This document shows, in pieces, positions 22,699 to 32,975 of a DNA stretch of 64,000 nucleotides. The stretch is taken from the NCBI GenBank assembly GCA_032622095.1, contig CP136061.1, positions 130,770,754 through 130,834,753 of the forward strand, in the 5' to 3' direction. This stretch comes from Siphonodentalium dalli. Its lineage: Eukaryota; Mollusca; Scaphopoda; Gadilida; Siphonodentaliidae. A program made the translations under genes and the position numbers. The notes beneath the pieces are model-generated. The model saw only the letters and a program-made list of their open reading frames with translations, searched no databases and was not told the DNA's origin. Position 1 is the first letter of the stretch. Each line of letters starts with the position of its first letter.

Positions 22699-22964
22699 CC
22701 CGTTTGTAGAATTAAAGATCCTGTGACAGTGCATTCTCTTATATATGAGTCTCCCATAGGGAGCCCTGCATATATAAGAGAATACACTTGTTTACAAGGT
22801 CGAGGTAAATATTGTTAGGCCAATGTATTCTCTCATATATGTGAGGATCCCTATGGGAGACTCATATATAAGAGAATGCACTGGCACATGATCTTTATAT
22901 AAGTAAGAGAATGCATTGGCACAGGGTTTACACAAAATTTCAAGAAGCCCCAGTCATGGAAGGG
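22699..22964. mobile_element. piggyBac-like MITE, TTAA-flanked (266 bp)
   Basis: TTAA flanks both sides (22695-22698 and 22965-22968). Ends begin CCCGTTTGTAG on the left and, inverted, CCCTTCCATGACT on the right. The core holds two and a half copies of a hairpin: GCATTCTCTTATATATG arms around CTCCCATAGGGAG. The right end matches that of the element at 57866. TTAA targets and CCC-starting ends are the piggyBac signature. Confidence 0.7.
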
Positions 22965-23964
22965 TTAATTATAAATGACCATATTGGCTCAATATTGGGA
23001 ATATAATAACAAATTTAAATTGCAATATTGTAGTATTGTACATACATGTATCTGTTTCACTTAAATAATGTGAATGACTTGTTCATTTTCAGTAAATAAT
23101 ACTAAATACTCCATTGGAATTAACCCTTTTATAACTAAACATTGTGGTGAATTGGTGATAGGCAGCCCTCTTAATTCAGATTGTTTGGCTTCGGCAATCC
23201 GCCCAGTTTGCTTCAGCAAATTGCTTCGGCAATGCTGATTGCCGTAGCCAATTATGAAGGCACCCCTTTTTTTTTGGAATTTCATACCTGGTATATTTCA
23301 AACTAACTAGGCTATAAGTCGAACATTTTCTGATAATTATTGTTTGCATTTAAAGGGACTAAATGCGTTTTTTTAACTTAGTAAAAAAACATACATGTAC
23401 CGGTACTGTAGATGATCAACGAAGAGCGCTTGTTATCAGCTCAGAAGATATGTGGGATAATTTGTGCACACAGAGATAAATTGACACAGGGAGTGTCATG
23501 GGATAGTTGATATTGACCTCAGATGACTTAAAGAGGCACTAATAATTACAAATAAAGAGCGTTTATTATCAACTTAAAGAAAGAAACTGTGGGAATTTGC
23601 CAAATTCCACATTTTCTGGAAAAGTATTTTAAAAGCTAGAGCAAAATTAAATAATTGATATCCATATGCTCTACTTTTCTCATATTAACATTAAGTATAC
23701 TAGATTGAACAAACTGTTAAAGAATTACAAAAAAAATTGAAGAAAATTAAAATATGGCCCTATGAATGTTTAGTCTTGACTCTTTTCCAAAAAAAATCAT
23801 TTTTGGTGTTTTTGTCTATTTAAAAAGTTTTGGTGCAAATGAAATAGAAAAAACAACAGGTGTTTAATGTGCAAATTCATTTGAACTTTCCTCTTATTTT
23901 AAACACTTTAGTTTGAAAAAAATATCATCAACAATGGAAATTCAGTTAGTTTAATCTGGTATTC

Positions 23965-24216
23965 TTAACCCTTTACCCAACAGAACGGCCCTGTGCCAAT
24001 GCATTCTCTTATATATGCGAGGCGACCTATGGTCGACTCGCATATATAAGAGAATGCATTGGCACAGGGCATAACTGTAACTATCACAATGTGGTCAAGG
24101 AGCCGGTTCCAATGATATCCATATTTGTATGGTTCTATTGAGACAGACCGAAGATATTTTAGGCTGTTGAAGCTTTATTTGGCCGGTTTTGGCCGGTTTG
24201 TTGGGTAAAGGGTTAA
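23965..24216. mobile_element. piggyBac-like MITE, TTAA-flanked, with perfect hairpin
   Basis: Coordinates include the TTAA at each end. Termini TTAACCCTTTACCCAACA and its exact complement bound the element. The hairpin at 23988-24070 is nearly perfect (GCCCTGTGCCAATGCATTCT arm, loop CCTATGG). It shares its core with 22699 and 57866 but has different ends, so the hairpin module appears in more than one element type. Confidence 0.82.
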
Positions 24217-25149
24217 AATGTTACAAGAAAAGCAGAGCATATGAATATAAATTTATTGAGTTACATGATCTCAAATATGGCATTTCGTCACACAAGTTTT
24301 GTTTCATGGGCAAATTGGGCTATGTCCATACAATGGAAAACACATTTTGTCTTCTTAATCATAGATTATTAAGAAAGAATGTTTTTGCACAATCTAGTCA
24401 GAAAATTACTAAAAACAATGAATTAGAGCTTCATTCTATCTAGTTTTTGGAATTCTTAAACGTCAAGTATTGAATTGGCTCCCAGACAATCATTCTCAAT
24501 TAGATATATCTTACAGTTCCAGAATATCTGGTACACAGAAATCACCTCTATCTGTTATAATTAGTACTAGTATTCAGCATCAGTTGGAGTCTAAGATCAG
24601 GTGAGGGAGAGGCAGGGATGGCACCACTGATGACCTCATGGAGAGATTGATTCAAGAACACTGATTTTCAAATTTGATTTATTATGGTACTTGCTATGAA
24701 TTTGCACCAAATGAATCAATATGTACCGTAGTTAAGTAGTAGTACATACTGTTGAGCAACTTATCAAGTATTAAGTAATTAAATAAAATATAAATACACG
24801 ATCTGTCAATTGTGAATAACTGATCACAACAATTGACTCGCACTAGCTGTGGCAGACTTTAAATTTAATCCTGGATTGAGAATTTGAGACTACTATGATG
24901 CAAATCATAGGGATGAGAAGTGAAAATGAGTCTGAAGTCCATCGCACCTATTCTCAAATTTCAATACAATTTTTATGTCAGGCAATTGGAATGAACTCAT
25001 ATATTATAACTGGCAACTTAATTGCCAATGTATATATCGCTGTGCCAAACCTTAGCTTCTAGCAGGATTTATTGTACATGTATGATGTAGCCTATTTGTA
25101 GGTCAATATGAGTCATTATGACCGCTCTCCCAGATTGCTGTAGTCAAAC

Positions 25150-25262
25150 TAGAAGGGTAGGCACTATGGGAGCGGGTCGATTCGGTCCAGGGCTCTTTCG
25201 GTCTTGGACTTTTCGGTCCAGGGCTCTTTCGGCCGGGCTCGTTCGGCCAGGCTTGTTCGGCC
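25150..25262. repeat. Short imperfect TTCGG(T/C)C repeat
   Basis: Imperfect units with TTCGGTCCAGGGCTC and TTCGGCC occur about six times over 110 bp. Resembles a simple low-copy minisatellite. Confidence 0.6.
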
Positions 25263-25417
25263 CCTATTCAATTCGGGTAATTAGGTAGTGTGGGTGTTAA
25301 TTGGACGGCATGTTAATTGCCTTTGATTTGGGACCGGTCTTTTGATGACAATGGAGATTTATGTTTGTAATTAACGTTTTATTCGCAACAATAGTAATGG
25401 GTATACACACATAGTAA

Positions 25418-25532
25418 TTAACCCTTTGAACCCGTAACACCGATATTTAGGTGCAAACGAACCGTGACATACCACTGGGAGCCCCGGGTCAGGGTGTCGA
25501 TCACTGTGGGGCGCCAGGGTTCAAAGGGTTAA
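25418..25532. mobile_element. Short TTAA-flanked piggyBac-like MITE
   Basis: Coordinates include TTAA at both ends. The perfect inverted repeat CCCTTTGAACCC starts and closes the 107-bp body. No coding capacity. Confidence 0.8.
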
Positions 25533-26424
25533 GTTATTGCACTATGACTATGTTCATGACTGAACTAGATTTATTGTAGAATATTTGGCTAATAACAGCC
25601 TAGAGCTATGTGTTAATAATAATAAAATACTTGAATACACCTTCCACGTTAGGTTGTTTATTTTATACCACATGACATACTACGTGGAAACAGTCATTTT
25701 AAATTTACTAGTGCCAGTACTACTACTAGGCAGTAGGGGTAGTAACTATAAATTCCACAGTTGTAGTTGGTACATTTTCATTCTGTTGCTATACAGTACA
25801 CACTGTTGAGACTTGAGTGTTGTTGTTGTGTTCCAGTAGTCACTTGCATAAATTTGACAACATTATAATATAATCATAATGACGATTAATGTCATTATTA
25901 GATCACTTCAGACACTTGTGTTGTGGTTTTTTCATGTGAGAATGTTCGCTGGTGTATAATCAGTCTGTGTCTAAGGTGTCACAGTGTTTACTCTCCGAGG
26001 TTGCTCAATTTCTCTCGTTGAGACCCGAGTGTTGCCGCTAACAAAATTCAATAAAAAATGTCAACAACAATGTGAATGTCAACATCACTATTCACGGTCA
26101 TCGTCACTGTCACCCGAACTTCAATTTAAGTCGAGTTTTTAACCAGTTTATCAGCCAATAGTCGTTGAAATCATATGGAAGGATGTAACGTTCCCACTCA
26201 ATACCACATTCAATTTCGGTAAACTCCGATAATCGTATTCAAATGCGTGTTCTAATCAATTAAGTTCGAATTCAGCCAAATGAAAAACTTTGTTCGCGTC
26301 ATTTTATTAAGTTCAGAAAATTGCATATAGCGCATGCGCGAAACGTAAACAGAAAAGCCGGTGGGAGTTCGGACTGTTAGAAGGAAGTTCGACCTATTGA
26401 CAAAATACAGATCAAACTTCCCGT

Positions 26425-26545
26425 GACGTCACAACACCTAATCACGGATAGCAGCTATCCTCTACCGTATATCAGCGTAGCGATGAGAGATAACTCTGCC
26501 TGGAGTTTGGTTATGACGTTGTCACAATAATTAGTTCAGCTGGAA
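26425..26545. repeat. Right inverted copy of the GGATAGCTGCTATCC repeat
   Basis: CACGGATAGCAGCTATCCTC is the complement of sequence at 19711-19730, and the flank (CTGGAGTTTGGTTATGACGT) loosely matches the left copy's inverted flank. The two lie 6.7 kb apart around the 20.6-25.5 kb transposon cluster. Confidence 0.55.
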
Positions 26546-26759
26546 TGTACTAAGTCGAATAGCAACCAAGAACGTTGTATTGAGCAATATTAGTATTTAT
26601 GTATTTGGTTGAGGTAAAATTTTGAATTGATGCCTCCCCCATAAACGACAAATGACTACAGGGACGTTGCCCTCAATGCCCTGTTTTAAACGCCACTTGT
26701 TCCTAAAACATAATATTGAACACGCCCCATTATTATAGACATGGTTATTTGTCACCCCC

Positions 26760-27110
26760 TTTCGTTCAGTTGATATTACCCAACTTTTTAAAACTATCAG
26801 TTGGGTTCCCAGCTTTTGTAACATTTATATTTGGTTACCCAGCTTTGTTAAATCAGACTGCAGTAGGCCTACCCATATGACTTGGCCTACATTTCTTCTC
26901 CGCTATTATTTTTAAACATCGTGACAAATATAGCCTATATATCAATTCATGCATAAAGTGATCACAAATTGAACAGGTGCATTTCACTGACGTCGTTCAC
27001 TAATTAAATCACGCTCTGTTAGAGATTTCATAAAGTATACCCAACTGAAAATTTAAAAAAAGCTGGGTACCCAACTGAAAATTAAAAAAAAAGAAGCTTG
27101 GTAGCCCAGG
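26760..27110. repeat. CCCAACT/AGCTGGGT repeat pair
   Basis: Short blocks (ACCCAACTGAAAATT, AGCTGGGTACC and the complement) recur several times in both orientations. Looks like a decayed hairpin element. Confidence 0.4.
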
Positions 27111-27589
27111 TAGCCTGCATGGGCGAAAAAGGGTGACAATGATCATTTCAGCATTATTGCAGGGCCTATATTTCGGCGAGAATCCAAACCTAGATTCTCG
27201 TAAATATTCTCGCAAATTACCCTGGATTCTCGTGAAAAAGTATGTATGGATTCTAGCAAAATCAGATGAAATATAATACCCTATCAGTATTGCATGGGTA
27301 GGGTAATTTTAAATGTTGGCGACATGCACAACTTTTGGCATTTTTAACCAATATACATAAACATTACCCATCCCATACTTTGTCTGAGGTATTCCTATCA
27401 ATTATTTACTTGGATTCAACGGATTGGGGCTCATCAAGCTACCAACTAAAATAGTTTGTTGTTCTAACTTCTAACCAGTAGACTTATAGAGCAGTTTAGC
27501 AGAAGGGCGGACTGCTATCAACATGCTGTTGTCACCCCCATCCCTGTCCGCACGCCGCTGACAGTAAGGATTTCAGGTCTGTGACAATG

Positions 27590-28090
27590 TGGGTTGGAAT
27601 AAATATGGTAATATTTGTAAATAAAATGGATGTGGCGACAGGGGGTTGAACTTTGAGGTGTTACCACCCCTCCCCAATTTTTCTCAAAATGTTCAACATT
27701 CTGGAATTCTCAATATTAAACACAAATTAATGTTGTGTCAGTCATGTAATGCCTAACCTTTGAACATTTTGGTCAAAGTGAAAGGGTGGGACAACCTTGT
27801 CCGCATATCTCTGGCAGTAAGAATCAAATTGCCCACTTTAGGAGGATGTGGCTTAGAACAAATAATTAGGGTGATCGCAATATTGATGAGGTATCAACCC
27901 TCCCCTCAAACTGTTCAACATTTTGAATTTTCGATAACTTTATAAGTTGAATATCTTAGGCTAAAACTGTTTGAGATCATTTCGATACTCAATCGATAGT
28001 ATACATTTTCAAATATCTAATAAATATCATGGCAGCCATGGAATGCCAACTGTTGAACTTTTTGTCATTATTATGGGGTTAGCTAATTTC
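27590..28090. repeat. Member of the GTTCAACATT intergenic repeat family
   Basis: Repeated blocks of TCAAAATGTTCAACATT and CAACCCTCCCC, each following a G-rich stretch, resemble those at 14500 and 43900. No coding signal. Confidence 0.5.
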
Positions 28091-28463
28091 AAGATTTGGA
28101 ATGTTTTTGAGATCGTCTGGATAGTTTAAGTTCTCAACTTTGTGATATTTTGAGTACATTATATTATTTTCTACAAATTGTATTATATAGCTATCTAAAT
28201 GGTCATGCACATGCTCGAATTTCAAATTCAGTATCGAAGGGAGAGCAATTGAAACTTAGTCAAGTTTGGAAAACAGATTGGTTCGCGGGTTGTTGCAATT
28301 TATGACCTCAACCAACGAAGGCTCTCTGTCCAAGTCCATGACATGTTACCCCCCCCCCTGTTCTCAACCCCCATCCCCGTTCTGTATATTCAATCCGATT
28401 TGTCACCAAATACTGACTTCAATAAATTTTATAATAAAGCAAGTTTTCAAATAGCTGTTTCAT

Positions 28464-28592
28464 CACAGGAGCCTGGAATTTGGCCAAAAACCCTCTTTTA
28501 TTGGCGGAACCAGCACCCGGGACCGCAGGTCGGTCCCGGGTGGTGGTTCCGCCAATAAAAGAGGGTTTTTGATCAAATTCCAAGCTCCTGTG
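28464..28592. mobile_element. Hairpin MITE, 129 bp
   Basis: Arms of about 60 bp begin CACAGGAGC and include CCCTCTTTTATTGGCGGAAC; they close around the GC-rich GACCGCAGGTCGGTC. A few mismatches only. Frames through it on either strand are shadows of the palindrome. Confidence 0.85.
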
Positions 28593-28599
28593 GTAGGCC

Positions 28600-30180
28600 A
28601 AGTTAGCATGTTTGATCCGTGACCAATTGGTTGATTGAGACCAACCGACGTCGGTGTTATCAGCACATATACTCAAGTCCATCAAACTATGCATTGGGGT
28701 AACGTTATTCTCCGTTTCTTTCAGGACTTCTTAAAATCTACATGTTATCCTGTTTCTGGATCTGGAAATTTTGTGTTTAAGCTATGTTACTACAAGCTGA
28801 TTCGATCGATGTCTACTCGTCTGTCGAAACCATCAACGGCTTGCAAGACATGGATATAGCAACTTACATGCACCAGTATTCCATCATGGTCTATATTGTG
28901 TTGCATATCGTTATATTGTGAATAGTATTGCACGCCTGACATCAACGCGACCGACAGAACACCATGTACGACATAAATTCATCAGCTTATGGTTATTCAC
29001 TTGGATGGAAATTCTTACTCGTCCTGTGTTGTGCATTCAATTAGATGCCAAAAATCGGCAAGCATCTGTGTGTCAATAATCGGCATTGAAAGGATGTGTG
29101 TTCTTCTTGTTGTTGCAGTTACATCAGTAATTAACCATAACGATAACCCATGCAGGTGGGTAAATTTCAGATATTCTAGGAGGTGAATATAACATGTTTT
29201 CTCTCGGGATATGATTTCTTCAGAAGGATTGTCAATCTATATATACGAAACAGTTGCTTCATACAAGCCAAAGTCCTGCATACATATATGCATGAGCCAT
29301 GAGAACACTGAATCCAGTTCATGACACATCATGAAAATGTTATATTTGATATATGTTGGGTTTCTATACATAAATTAATTTTTATGGATCCACGAGTTTA
29401 ATTTCTCCCAGATAAATCATCCCAACATATACCGTACAAGAAGCGTCATACCGGTACGTATGTGCATAGATACAAATAAGTTGTGTAATTGCTCATTTCA
29501 TAATATGTTTACAGATAAAATTAATTGGCATATTGAATGCATATACTCAGAACAGTATCATGGACTATTTTGAAAACGGCATGCAAAAACTCGATATTCT
29601 TTCTGACGTGACATGTTCTATCACCATGCACGAAGTTCCCTCTAAATATATAACATTACTGGTAGTAAACGAGCAATTACCAGGTTTAATTTAATCATAT
29701 GCACATTGGGCCGTTTAAAATTTTGCACATCCACATCAGATCATCCTCCAGAATAATGATGTTCGAAGAAGATATAACCTGACTAAAATTTAAAGCCACA
29801 TATAATGTTTGAATATTTTTTCCCCAACATTATCGAGAGCACAAAATCGCAAATTGAGCTGAAATAAATATTTCTGGATGGTAAAGGAATATATGAGCTA
29901 ACAAAAAATATGTAGCGCTTTCGATAACTTTATTTTCTTTAGAGTGAGTGGATGGTCAAGATTCTTAAAATCAACAACTAATAGCATGTCATTTTGTCTT
30001 TATTTAAATCGGCAGATTTTTTTCTATATGTTTCATTTTCTTCGAGTTTTATACTTGTGCATTTAAATAATATTTCCAATTATAATACTTTGAAGTTGCA
30101 AACATTATGTGGAACTTTGTATGTATAAATTGGTATGTTGTATCTCAGCGGATGTTAATGTTATAAAGACGCCCTGATGT
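28600..30180. other. Intronic DNA, no gene seen
   Basis: AT-rich sequence without convincing coding frames, terminal repeats or tandem arrays. It is part of intron 1 of the SLC22-type gene on the opposite strand reading. Confidence 0.4.
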
Positions 30181-30222
30181 GAGGGGAATCGCTCCTACGA
30201 ATGGAGCATCGATCCGTTCTAT

Positions 30223-30675
30223 CGTTGGACCAACGTTGGGCCAACGTCATTTCTATCGTTGGGCCAAGGTTGGAATCCAACGTTGGGCCAACTATGGCTG
30301 TTGCCGCTGGCTCGGCGTCGGCTCGACGTCGGATCCCGTCGTCGACTCGACGGTGGTTCGACGTCGAGCCGACGCTTCGTGCGGCGTCGGTCACCCGACG
30401 TTGAAACGACGTCGAACCAACGGTATATTCTACCATTAATAAGTTGGGCCAACGTTGGCCCAACTTCGTATTAATAGTAGAATACACCGTTGGTGCGACG
30501 TCGTTTCAACGTCGGGTGCCCGACGGCGCACCAACGTCGGCTCGACGTCGAGCCACCGTCGATTCGACGACGGAATCCGACGTCGAGCCAGCGGCAACAG
30601 CCATAGTTGGCCCAACGTTGGATTCCAACGTTGGCCCAACGATAGAAATGACGTTGGCTCAACGTTGGCCCAACG
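30223..30675. mobile_element. 453-bp nested palindrome (foldback element)
   Basis: The left half is the reverse complement of the right half around GTTGGGCCAACGTTGGCCCA near 30453. Both arms are built from short palindromes, the outer part from AACGTTGGCCCAACG and the inner from GGCTCGACGTCGAGCC. It is strongly GC-rich. Open frames on all sides (reading VGPTLGQRW-like strings) are products of the repeats. No transposase. It probably mobilised by a partner, but no target duplication is visible. Confidence 0.88.
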
Positions 30676-30694
30676 TGTGTGTGCTATCTGAGTA

Positions 30695-30901
30695 TTTGTT
30701 TATAGTACGCAAGAATATACGGTGGAATGTCGTTTTGATTTTTCACGCGATTGATGTGACGTCAGTTCATTCATGTTTTTGAACCAGTCAACGACGTCAC
30801 GAGCGCCTTGTATCGCAACTGCAGTAACGATACGGATGTTTTTATCGCCAATACGTTATCGCCAATTGTATCAGGGAATTTCATAGGAAATGGTAGATAA
30901 A
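30695..30901. repeat. 207-bp direct repeat, copy 1
   Basis: From TTTGTTTATAGTACGCAAG to AATGGTAGATAAA, this matches 31548-31754 with about 10 differences. It includes GTGACGTCAGTTCATTCATG and AACTGCAGTAACGATACGGA. It begins 20 bp after the nested palindrome ends. Confidence 0.88.
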
Positions 30902-31026
30902 GAGATATATTACCCGTGTTATTTTCCCGATGTTATAAAGTTCCCCGTCAAATCTTCAAACAGTTCCCAGGTTATGAACTGGTGGAATATGACGTCTATG
31001 GGCGTAGCCAGAGTATATATATATAT

Positions 31027-31192
31027 GTGTTATATGCACAATGTGTTTGTAACGATTCATGTATCGCGACGAGGCTAGTTTTCGTGGCCATATAGCGACG
31101 AGGCGACCTTGGTCGCCGAGTTGCTATATGGCCACGAAAACTAGCCGAGTCGCGATACATGAATCGTTACAAACACATTGTGTATATAGCAC
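31027..31192. mobile_element. Hairpin MITE, 166 bp
   Basis: Near-perfect palindrome with arms of about 80 bp (AATGTGTTTGTAACGATTCA, TCGCGACGAGGCTAGTTTTC) around GCGACCTTGGTCGC. The loop region is itself palindromic. Outside it, AATGGTAGATAAA on the left is mirrored by TTTATCTACCATT on the right, so a larger inverted structure spans 30887-31206. Confidence 0.87.
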
Positions 31193-31547
31193 ATTTATCT
31201 ACCATTAGTGTGACAGAATCCACCGCACAAATTACATTTTAGGAGTTTCTTAAATGCCAAAAGTGTTGGATTTGTGTCCGACGATTAGCTTTCTTGAGTA
31301 AATTCTCACAACCTGCAAAGGTTGCTGTGTCACGCGATTAGCTCGATTTTCTAAATTCTCCCAACCTGCAAGTTCACGCGAATATGCCTAACGGAAATTG
31401 AATTCAATGGACAAAATCTCTTACACCTGCATGTTTTATATAATTTATAATAAATACTGAACACATACTCATTAGTTACTTTGTGATATGTCATACCCTA
31501 ACACCCATGAGGGTAGGCAATCAAATAATGTTAAAACCTAGGAACTG

Positions 31548-31754
31548 TTTGTTTATAGTACGCAAGGATATACGTTGGAATGACGTTTTGATTGTTCACG
31601 CGATTGATGTGACGTCAGTTCATTCATGATTTTGAATCAGTCAAAGACGTCACGAGCGCCTTGTATCGCAACTGCAGTAACGATACGGATGTTTTTATCG
31701 CCAATTCGTTATCGCCAATTGTATCAGGGAATTTCATAGGAAATGGTAGATAAA
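31548..31754. repeat. 207-bp direct repeat, copy 2
   Basis: Second copy of the 30695-30901 sequence in the same orientation, 850 bp downstream. The hairpin at 31027 lies between them. The pair is not an LTR pair by length, ends or content. Confidence 0.88.
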
Positions 31755-32106
31755 TATATTTATTATATACTTGCCCATGAATTATAAGGTTTTAGCAGTG
31801 AGATATAAGTGATATCCCACTAGTGAGATATCGATATCTCACTGGTATTATTGCGCCGTATGGATCCACATGTGTGTAGTCAGGTTATACTTCATAGTGA
31901 ATGATTTCCTGTACACATCATGTACTGACATTCATTTGGGGCCATCGTCAAGTTACGAAAGTATATCATAAATACAAAATCTATACTTTGTGAGTGTTTT
32001 AAATATGGGACTATTTTTTTGGGCGTAATGTGTCAGCTTGAAATTTCTGATGTATTGACATTCATTGGGAGCCATAGGCAAGTAACTAAAGTATATAATA
32101 AACAGA

Positions 32107-32259
32107 ATATCCACACTTTTTCAGTGGATATGGGTTAAATCTCATTCGTGATGACAAAACATTTGAATTTCCACTCGCGGCTAAAGCCACTCGTGGAAAT
32201 TCAATGTTTTGTCATCACTCATGAGATATAACCCATATCCACTGAACAAGTGTGGATAT
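32107..32259. mobile_element. Hairpin MITE, 153 bp
   Basis: Arms of about 70 bp begin ATATCCACACTT and include CAGTGGATATGGGTTA and TGACAAAACATT; the loop is CGGCTAAAG. A handful of mismatches. A minus-strand frame here is a shadow. Confidence 0.87.
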
Positions 32260-32975
32260 CCTCTATATATTGAGAGACCTTCGTGGTATGATATATAGCC
32301 TAACTTAAGATCAAACCCAACATGGACATAACTACATTCATGTTCTCCATACCATAGACATATCACTCGTCATTGGGGATACAATCTGTTTGCAGTGATG
32401 CTTCGTTATCTGTTTGCTATTTATGCTTGTATAAACATCAACTGCATATGTTATCTCTACCAATCACCGCAATCTTCTTGAAGGTTTAAGGGTATGAACC
32501 GATTTTGAGTGTGCTTCCAGTCATTGTTCGCTGTGCACAATTGTCCATTGTTTGGGACAGGCTATAGTCTAGGGCAGCTTGAGCTATAGGTCGTTGAACA
32601 AAAGCACAAGTTGCTGAAGATCGATCTATATGTCAACTTTCAATATGTCTTGAGGGTCATATAAATTTCCAAGAGCAGAGCCAACATGGTTCGAAGATTT
32701 GCATACTGTGTTTGTTTGCAAGAAATCCATTCATGCATAATTACACAGGTAACATCCTACGCCCTACGGATACCATATATACGTATATCAATAATCCCTC
32801 GCGCGCACCGTGCATTTGTCTGAGAACAAATCAACGTGAGTTTCTTTCTGTGTGTAGATAACCTTCTTTATCGCTACGTATGTAAATAACAGGAAATACA
32901 TTGCATATTTTATTTCCATATCCCATGATGCCCCATCCGATTTGACACCATCGGCATGTTTTCTACACAAGAAAA

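Noticed and set aside
30161-30782. Many overlapping frames on both strands reading VGPTL, GQRW and RRRA strings
   Set aside because: They come from translating the nested palindrome and its short repeats in every frame; no gene structure.
30695-31754. 207-bp direct repeats as LTRs of a retroelement
   Set aside because: No TG..CA ends, primer site or coding between; only 650 bp apart and occupied by a hairpin element.
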